5,120 bases of DNA, taken from NCBI GenBank assembly GCA_015234495.1, contig JADGMZ010000114.1:1-5120 (forward strand), read 5' to 3'. Below the pieces are notes generated by a model. That model worked only from the letters and a program-made list of their open reading frames with translations, searched no databases and had not been told where the DNA came from. This document shows positions 1-4,265 of the stretch, piece after piece; within the stretch, counting starts at the first letter, position 1; the number at the start of each line of letters is the position of its first letter. Source of the DNA: Brevundimonas sp. (GTDB lineage: Bacteria > Pseudomonadota > Alphaproteobacteria > Caulobacterales > Caulobacteraceae). Made by a program: the position numbers and the translations under genes.

Positions 1-801
1 CCCGCCCCCGACGCCGACGACCGGCTGGTGCGGATTCGCTCCACGCCCGACGGCGTCGTCTTCGTCACCATCAACCGGCCGGACAAGCGCAACGCCTTCG
101 ACGGGGCCACCGTCGCCGCCCTCTACGAAGCCTTCGAGACGCTACAGGGCGCCGACCATGTAAGGGTCGTCTTCATCCGCGGCGCGGGCGGGACGTTCAG
201 CGCCGGCGCCGACCTCGGCTGGATGCGCGACGCCGCCGACTGGTCCGAGGGCGACAACCGCGACGACGCCATGGGGCTGGCGAGGATGCTCAAGGCCCTG
301 CACGACGTTCCGGCCCTGACCGTGGCCCTCGTCGAGGGTGCGGCCATGGGCGGCGGGGCCGGCATCGTCGCCGCCTGCGACATGGCCGTGGCGGTCGAGG
401 GCGCGAAGTTCGCCTTCTCCGAGGTCAAGCTGGGCCTGATCCCGGCGACCATCGCCCCCTATGTCGTCGAGGCCATCGGGGCGCGCCGCGCCCGCCAGCT
501 GTTCCTGACCGCCAACACCTTCGACGCCGCCTACGCCGCCCACGCCGGCCTGATCGACATGGTCCTGCCCGAGGGCTCGGTCGACGAGTTCATCTCCATG
601 CTGACCGACAGCCTGACCGCCAACGCCCCCAGCGCCATGGGCGAGGCCAAGCGGCTGGTCAATGACGTCGCCGGCCAGAAGATCGACCACGGCCTGATGG
701 AGGACACCGCCCGCCGCATCGCCCGCGCCCGCGTCTCCGACGAAGGCCAGGAAGGCGTCCGCGCCTTCCTCGACAAGCGCAAGCCGAAATGGGCTGAGTA
801 A
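1..801 (+). CDS. liuC: Methylglutaconyl-CoA hydratase (LiuC-type crotonase), 5' end probably outside the window
   Basis: Crotonase-superfamily enzyme, expected to hydrate 3-methylglutaconyl-CoA to HMG-CoA in leucine/isovalerate breakdown in the cytoplasm. Numbered from the GTG at 28, the N-terminal strand carries INRPDKRNAF (15-24). The oxyanion-hole segments are SAGADL (58-63) and GAAMGGG (104-110). SEVKLGLIPA (131-140) holds the retained catalytic-type Glu132. The position of the first crotonase glutamate is Gly112, as I recall for LiuC-like rather than classical enoyl-CoA hydratases. The C-terminus ends at TAA 799-801. The frame is open to base 1 and no Shine-Dalgarno precedes the GTG at 28. 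That start would also leave an unusually short N-terminus, so the true start is probably upstream. The gene lies 175 bp before the MCC alpha-subunit gene on the same strand, which supports the leucine-pathway role. Another crotonase specificity (e.g. a carboxygeranoyl-CoA hydratase, AtuE-like) cannot be excluded by sequence alone. Confidence 0.85.
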   Translation, partial: PAPDADDRLVRIRSTPDGVVFVTINRPDKRNAFDGATVAALYEAFETLQGADHVRVVFIRGAGGTFSAGADLGWMRDAADWSEGDNRDDAMGLARMLKALHDVPALTVALVEGAAMGGGAGIVAACDMAVAVEGAKFAFSEVKLGLIPATIAPYVVEAIGARRARQLFLTANTFDAAYAAHAGLIDMVLPEGSVDEFISMLTDSLTANAPSAMGEAKRLVNDVAGQKIDHGLMEDTARRIARARVSDEGQEGVRAFLDKRKPKWAE

Positions 802-806
802 CCCTT

Positions 807-862
807 CCCTTCTCCCCTTGCGGGAGAAGGTGGCGGCCGAAGGCCGACGAATGACGGGTCGC
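807..862 (+). repeat. Intergenic hairpin repeat, left copy of an inverted pair
   Basis: Starts 5 bp after the hydratase stop codon. It contains a perfect 9-bp stem, ccttctccc (808-816) / gggagaagg (822-830), around a cttgc loop. A second short dyad follows, GGCC-gaa-GGCC (835-845). The stretch 849-862 (gaatgacgggtcgc) closes the unit. Bases 807-834 are the exact reverse complement of 936-963, and 849-862 matches the reverse complement of 906-919 at 12 of 14 positions, so this is a dispersed-repeat unit rather than a chance hairpin. It resembles REP-like palindromic repeats seen between genes in Caulobacterales (recalled, not searched). There is no T-run after the stem, so it is not a standard intrinsic terminator, though it could shield the hydratase mRNA 3' end. 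Confidence 0.8.
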
Positions 863-905
863 ACCGCCCTGTCCGTCAGCCATCGGCGATGCGTCGTCCG
901 CCCGC

Positions 906-963
906 GCGACCCCTCATCCGACCTCGCTGCGCTCGGCCACCTTCTCCCGCAAGGGGAGAAGGG
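906..963 (-). repeat. Intergenic hairpin repeat, right copy in inverted orientation
   Basis: Second copy of the unit at 807-862, read on the minus strand. Its 28-bp outer arm (936-963) is a perfect reverse complement of 807-834. The inner part (906-919) is a near match, and the linker between them (920-935) differs in sequence and length (16 versus 14 bp). It contains its own 9-bp stem with a gcaag loop (940-948 / 954-962). It ends only 2 bp before the mccA Shine-Dalgarno, so the hairpin would sit directly against the ribosome binding site. Together the copies could form a 28-bp stem closing a ~101-nt loop. Confidence 0.8.
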
Positions 964-965
964 CT

Positions 966-971
966 AGGAGG
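966..971 (+). promoter_or_regulatory. Shine-Dalgarno of mccA
   Basis: AGGAGG lies 5 nt before the ATG at 977 and fixes that start. This is the strongest ribosome binding site in the window. It begins 2 nt after the end of the right inverted-repeat arm (963). Confidence 0.85.
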
Positions 972-976
972 GAGCC

Positions 977-2992
977 ATGTTCAAATCCGTCCTGGTCGCC
1001 AATCGCGGCGAGATCGCCTGCCGCGTGTTCCGCACCGCCCGCCGCATGGGCCTGCGCACCATCGCCGTCTACTCGGAAGCCGACGCCGACGCCCTGCACG
1101 TGCGCGAGGCGGACGAAGCCGTGCTGATCGGCCCCGCCCCGGCCCGCGAGTCCTACCTCGACGCCGCCAAGGTGCTGGCCGCCGCGAAAGCGACGGGCGC
1201 CGAGGCCATCCACCCCGGCTACGGCTTCCTCAGCGAGAACGCCGACTTCGCCGAGGCGGTGATGGCCGCCGGCCTGGTGTGGATCGGCCCGCCGCCCGCC
1301 GCCATCCGCGCCATGGGCCTGAAGGACGCCGCCAAGGCCCTGATGATCGAGGCCGGCGTGCCGGTCACCCCGGGCTATCTCGGCGACGACCAGTCGCCCG
1401 AGCGCCTGCGCAAGGAAGCGGACGCCATCGGCTATCCGGTGCTGATCAAGGCGGTCGCCGGCGGCGGCGGCAAGGGCATGAAGAAGGTCGACCGCGCCGA
1501 GGACTTCGCCGACGGCCTCGCCAGCGCGCAGCGCGAGGGCCAGTCCTCCTTCGGCGACCCCCGCGTCCTGATCGAGAAATACATCACCCGCCCGCGCCAC
1601 ATCGAGGTGCAGGTCTTCGGCGACCGCCACGGCAATGTCGTCCACCTGCACGAGCGCGACTGCTCCCTCCAGCGCCGCCACCAGAAGGTCATCGAGGAGG
1701 CCCCCGCCCCCGGCATGGACGCCGCCACCCGCCAGGCCGTCACCGACGCCGCCGTCCGCGCCGCCAGGGCCGTGAACTACGAGGGCGCCGGCACCATCGA
1801 ATTCATCGCCGACGCCTCCGAAGGCCTGAAAGCCGACCGCATCTGGTTCATGGAGATGAACACCCGGCTGCAGGTCGAGCACCCGGTCACCGAGGCCATC
1901 ACCGGCGTCGACCTGGTCGAATGGCAGCTCCGCGTCGCCGCCGGCGAGCCCATCCCGCTGAAGCAGGCCGACATCCCCCTCGACGGCTGGGCCATGGAGG
2001 CCCGCCTCTACGCCGAGGATCCGGCCAACGGTTTCCTGCCCTCCATCGGCACGCTGGAGCACATCCGCCTGCCCGAGGACATCCGCGTCGACACCGGGGT
2101 GACCTGGGACAGCGAGGTCAGCCAGTTCTACGATCCGATGATCGCCAAGCTCATCGTCCACGCCGACACGCGCGAGACCGCGGCGGCGGAGCTCGCCGAG
2201 GCCTGCGCCCAGGTCGAGGTCTGGCCGGTCAAGGCCAACGCCGCCTTCCTCAAGCGCTGCCTCGAACACCCGCGCTTCGTCGCCGGCGACGTCGACACTG
2301 GCTTCATCGCCGCCGAAGAAACGGCGCTGACCGCGATCGAGCCGCCGGCTGAAATCCGCGCCGCCGCCCTCGCCGTCCTCGCGTCCGAGGCCCACCACGA
2401 CGAGGAGTGGGTCCGACCCTCCGACCGTCCGGGCCGCGGCGGCGAGCCCTGGGCCCCGACCGCGACGGGCCTCTACGGCTTCCGCATGAACGGCGGCGTG
2501 GCCGCGCCACAGCAGGCCCGGCTCAACGGCGCCCTGATCGAGGGTCGTCCTACGCCCGGCGTGCACGGCAGCACCTGGTGTGTGGACCTGGAGGACACGA
2601 CCGTCGAGGCCTACGTCCTGACCGGCGGCGTCACCCTGATGCGCGACGGCAAGCCGGACCGGGAGCTCGGCCGCGTCGTTGACGAGCCCGTGCTGTTCCA
2701 CGACGGCCAGGCCTGGACCTTCGAACCCGCGACCCACCAGGCCGAAGGCGGCGCCGGTCCCGCCTCCGACGGCGCCCTCCGCGCCCCCATGCCCGGCAAG
2801 ATCGTCGCCGCCCCCGCCGCCGCCGGCGACACGGTCGCCAAAGGCGCGCCCGTCGTGGTGCTGGAAGCCATGAAGATGGAGCACGCCCTTGTCGCCCCCT
2901 TCGACGGCGTGGTGGAGAGCGTCTCCGCCGCCGTCGGCGATCAGGTCGGCGAGGGGACCGTGCTGGCGGTAGTGAAGCCGGCGGAGACCTAG
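977..2992 (+). CDS. mccA: 3-methylcrotonyl-CoA carboxylase, biotin-containing alpha subunit
   Basis: Biotin carboxylase plus biotin carrier subunit (671 aa). With a separate carboxyltransferase beta subunit it converts 3-methylcrotonyl-CoA to 3-methylglutaconyl-CoA using ATP and bicarbonate. The biotin carboxylase N-domain opens with FKSVLVANRGEIACR (2-16). The ATP-grasp domain has Lys116, Lys158, the glycine-rich loop GGGGKGM (162-168), His208, CSLQRRHQK (229-237), Glu275 and EMNTRLQVEH (293-302). EARLYAEDP (341-349) includes the catalytic-type Arg343. A BT-like linker domain spans about 495-585. The C-terminal biotinyl domain (about 600-668) has EAMKMEH (630-636), with Lys633 the biotin attachment site. 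All key residues compared with AccC are present and the length is normal for MCC/PCC alpha subunits. A propionyl- or geranyl-CoA carboxylase subunit is possible from sequence alone, but the adjacent LiuC-type hydratase favours MCC. No beta-subunit gene lies in the window. The stop TAG shares CTAG with the convergent gene. Confidence 0.9.
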   Translation: MFKSVLVANRGEIACRVFRTARRMGLRTIAVYSEADADALHVREADEAVLIGPAPARESYLDAAKVLAAAKATGAEAIHPGYGFLSENADFAEAVMAAGLVWIGPPPAAIRAMGLKDAAKALMIEAGVPVTPGYLGDDQSPERLRKEADAIGYPVLIKAVAGGGGKGMKKVDRAEDFADGLASAQREGQSSFGDPRVLIEKYITRPRHIEVQVFGDRHGNVVHLHERDCSLQRRHQKVIEEAPAPGMDAATRQAVTDAAVRAARAVNYEGAGTIEFIADASEGLKADRIWFMEMNTRLQVEHPVTEAITGVDLVEWQLRVAAGEPIPLKQADIPLDGWAMEARLYAEDPANGFLPSIGTLEHIRLPEDIRVDTGVTWDSEVSQFYDPMIAKLIVHADTRETAAAELAEACAQVEVWPVKANAAFLKRCLEHPRFVAGDVDTGFIAAEETALTAIEPPAEIRAAALAVLASEAHHDEEWVRPSDRPGRGGEPWAPTATGLYGFRMNGGVAAPQQARLNGALIEGRPTPGVHGSTWCVDLEDTTVEAYVLTGGVTLMRDGKPDRELGRVVDEPVLFHDGQAWTFEPATHQAEGGAGPASDGALRAPMPGKIVAAPAAAGDTVAKGAPVVVLEAMKMEHALVAPFDGVVESVSAAVGDQVGEGTVLAVVKPAET

Positions 2993-3369
2993 GGCAGGCC
3001 AACCCCGCCCAGCGGCTCCGTCTCCACCTGGCTGTCGAACCCCCCGATCAGGGGCCGCCCCCTGGCGATCGCCGCCTGCACCGCCGGCAGCTGCAGCGAG
3101 GCGCGGTGGCTGTCGGCGCTGTCCCACACCTCGGTGATCCACAGCGCGTCCGCGTCCGCCGGGTCCCGCGCCACGATGTAGCTGAGACACCCCGGCATCT
3201 CCCCGGTCCCTTCCAGCAGGATGGCGGCCAGCGCGTCGCGCTCGCCCGGAACCGCCTTCATCCGGCCGATCAGTCCGTACATGGGCGTCTCTCCAAAGGC
3301 GGGCACAGCCACCGTCGCGACGGCCAGGCCGAGGCCGGCGGCGACGATCTGGCGGCGGTCGGGGTCCAT
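2989..3369 (-). CDS. ABM-domain protein, putative quinol monooxygenase, possibly Tat-exported
   Basis: Antibiotic-biosynthesis-monooxygenase (ABM, YgiN-like) fold protein of 126 aa from the ATG at 3369-3367. The domain covers about 31-115: YGLIGRMKAVPGERDAL, then MPGCLSY (58-64) and ALWITEVWDSADSH (75-88) with the family's W-x-x-E-x-W-x-x-x-x-x-H arrangement (W77, E80, W82, H88). Residues 1-28 look like a signal peptide: a twin arginine (DRRQIV), a hydrophobic stretch GLGLAVATVAVPA, then a possible cleavage after AFG. AGGA lies 7 nt before this ATG, supporting the long form. An internal ATG at 3282-3280, preceded by GGAGAG 6 nt away, would give a 97-aa cytoplasmic protein of typical ABM length. 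The substrate is unknown; members act on quinols or polyketides, or have no known activity. It converges on mccA with a 4-bp overlap at the stops and is divergent from the DUF1489 gene, so it is probably its own transcription unit. Confidence 0.82.
   Translation of the reverse strand: MDPDRRQIVAAGLGLAVATVAVPAFGETPMYGLIGRMKAVPGERDALAAILLEGTGEMPGCLSYIVARDPADADALWITEVWDSADSHRASLQLPAVQAAIARGRPLIGGFDSQVETEPLGGVGLP
3289..3294 (-). promoter_or_regulatory. Internal Shine-Dalgarno that would start a shorter ABM protein
   Basis: GGAGAG on the minus strand lies 6 nt before the in-frame ATG at 3282-3280, inside the coding region for the putative signal peptide. It is as good as or better than the site for the long start (AGGA at 3380-3377). 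It therefore leaves the choice between an exported 126-aa and a cytoplasmic 97-aa product open, or allows both. Confidence 0.5.
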
Positions 3370-3441
3370 CCCCCGATCCTGCCAGCGCCGGACGAAAATG
3401 TCGCCGTGACGCCGCCGGATTTCCGGTGTTAAGCCCCGTCC
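3370..3441. promoter_or_regulatory. Divergent intergenic region with promoters for the ABM and DUF1489 genes (inferred)
   Basis: 72 bp separate two divergently read genes, so promoters for both must lie here or within the gene starts. The minus-strand side carries AGGA (3380-3377) 7 nt before the ABM ATG. A 12-bp dyad, ccgga-tt-tccgg (3415-3426), lies near the DUF1489 side and could be an operator, though short dyads are common at this base composition. A weak -35/-10-like pair (GTGACG 3406-3411, TGTTAA 3427-3432, 15-bp spacing) would give a start very near the DUF1489 ATG. The promoter positions are not established. Confidence 0.35.
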
Positions 3442-3840
3442 ATGGCCCTGCACATGATCAAACTGTGCGTCGGCGTCCCGGACGTGGAGACGCTGGAGCG
3501 CAACGCCGCGCGCAGCGACTGGCGCATCGTGCACACCCGGATGACGCCCAAGCGGGCGGCCGAGATCGAGGACGGCGGCTCGCTGTACTGGGTGATCAAG
3601 GGTTCGGTCGCCTGCCGCCAGCCGATCCTCGACATCCGCACCGTCGGCGAGGGCAAGGCCAGCCGCTGCGAAATCAAGCTGGAATCCAGGGTCATCCGCA
3701 CCGCCCCCCTCGCCCGCCGCCCCTTCCAGGGCTGGCGCTATTTCGACCACCGCGACTGCCCCCCCGACCTGACCTCCGTCGGGGCCACCGACCTGCCGGG
3801 CGACCTGGTGCGCGAGCTTCGGGAACTGGGCGCCTGGTGA
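3442..3840 (+). CDS. DUF1489 family protein
   Basis: A 132-aa protein of the conserved, mostly alphaproteobacterial family DUF1489, whose function is unknown to me. The recognisable family signature is MALHMIKLCVG (1-11), then RMTPKRAAEI (33-42), DGGSLYWVIKG (44-54), a central CEIKLESRVIRT segment (about 75-86) and RRPFQGWRYF (92-101). There is no signal peptide or membrane segment, so it is probably cytoplasmic. The conserved N-terminus forces the ATG at 3442, and an in-frame stop (TAA 3430-3432) lies just 9 nt upstream, ruling out a longer form. No Shine-Dalgarno is visible before the start, so translation may be leaderless or SD-independent. The length is slightly under what I recall for the family (about 140 aa). 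The next gene starts 61 bp downstream on the same strand. I infer no function from the neighbours. Confidence 0.85.
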   Translation: MALHMIKLCVGVPDVETLERNAARSDWRIVHTRMTPKRAAEIEDGGSLYWVIKGSVACRQPILDIRTVGEGKASRCEIKLESRVIRTAPLARRPFQGWRYFDHRDCPPDLTSVGATDLPGDLVRELRELGAW

Positions 3841-3889
3841 CGGTTCCGCTTGCCGGCCGAACTCCGCTATGGTGGCCGCCCCGAAGTCC

Positions 3890-3894
3890 TGGAG
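3890..3894 (+). promoter_or_regulatory. Shine-Dalgarno supporting the start at 3902, overlapped by a GANTC site
   Basis: TGGAG lies 7 nt before the ATG at 3902 and favours this start over the in-frame ATG at 3869, which has no upstream purine-rich site. The sequence GAGTC (3892-3896), a potential CcrM (GANTC) methylation site, overlaps it. Confidence 0.55.
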
Positions 3895-3901
3895 TCGCCG
3901 A

Positions 3902-4258
3902 ATGACCGGCCTGATGCTCGCCGCCCTTCTCGCCCTCGCCCCGCAGGCCGGCCTTTCAGGCTCGTCCGACCCGCGGTCCGAAGCCGATTTCCAGTGCTAC
4001 GGCGCCGCCCTCCTCATGGCCGGCTCGGCGGAGGCGTCGGATACCGAGCTGGTGAACGCCGCCAGCATGGTGGGCTTCTACTATCTCGGCCGTCTGGAAG
4101 GCCGCGAGCCGGGGGTCGACTGGCCCGGCCGGGGCGCCGCCATCCAGGACGACAAGTCCGACGCCTTCATGGCCCACCTCCAGCGTTGCGCGACCGAGTT
4201 CGAAGCCAAGGGCCAGGAGCTGATCGCGGCCGGTGACAAGGCCGCCGCGGCGTCCTGA
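3902..4258 (+). CDS. Small probable exported protein of unknown function
   Basis: I do not recognise a named family. The 118-aa product begins with a hydrophobic stretch, MTGLMLAALLALAPQAGLSG (1-20), which looks like a signal peptide with cleavage near 18-22. The mature part is mainly helix-like, with two cysteines, Cys32 (DFQCYGAALLMAG) and Cys96 (LQRCATEF), that could form a disulfide in the periplasm. Between them lie MVGFYYLGRLEGREP (56-70) and DW (73-74). The GFYYLGRLxGR segment looks like a conserved core of small alphaproteobacterial secreted proteins (recollection, weak). The start at 3902 is chosen for its Shine-Dalgarno. The alternative ATG at 3869 adds 11 residues (MVAAPKSWSRR), giving the positively charged n-region that the short form lacks. 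The gene is followed after only 7 bp by the CNB/patatin gene, so the two are probably co-transcribed and may be functionally linked at the envelope. Confidence 0.7.
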   Translation: MTGLMLAALLALAPQAGLSGSSDPRSEADFQCYGAALLMAGSAEASDTELVNAASMVGFYYLGRLEGREPGVDWPGRGAAIQDDKSDAFMAHLQRCATEFEAKGQELIAAGDKAAAAS

Positions 4259-4265
4259 TCCGTCC

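Noticed and set aside
808..830. Intrinsic terminator after the hydratase gene
   Set aside because: The stem-loop is strong but is not followed by a T-run, and the same hairpin occurs in the second repeat copy just before mccA. It is better described as a dispersed repeat.
142..864. A 240-codon minus-strand open frame opposite the hydratase
   Set aside because: It is an antisense shadow with no family resemblance, and the plus-strand crotonase motifs are clear.
881..891. Small palindrome catcg-g-cgatg between the repeat copies as an operator
   Set aside because: Five-bp arms with a 1-nt centre are expected by chance at this base composition, and no promoter elements accompany it.
889..2352. 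A 487-codon plus-strand open frame overlapping mccA
   Set aside because: The translation is almost entirely Arg/Pro/Gly/His, typical of a shifted frame in GC-rich coding sequence. It also starts inside the repeat.
914..3190. A 758-codon open frame on the minus strand opposite mccA
   Set aside because: It is antisense to a complete biotin carboxylase with intact motifs. Its translation is low-complexity Gly/Ala/Asp-rich, as expected from the mirror frame of GC-rich coding DNA.
3370..3750. N-terminal extension of the ABM gene to an ATG at 3750
   Set aside because: The extension would run antisense through the DUF1489 gene and shows no domain. A Shine-Dalgarno and signal peptide support the start at 3369.
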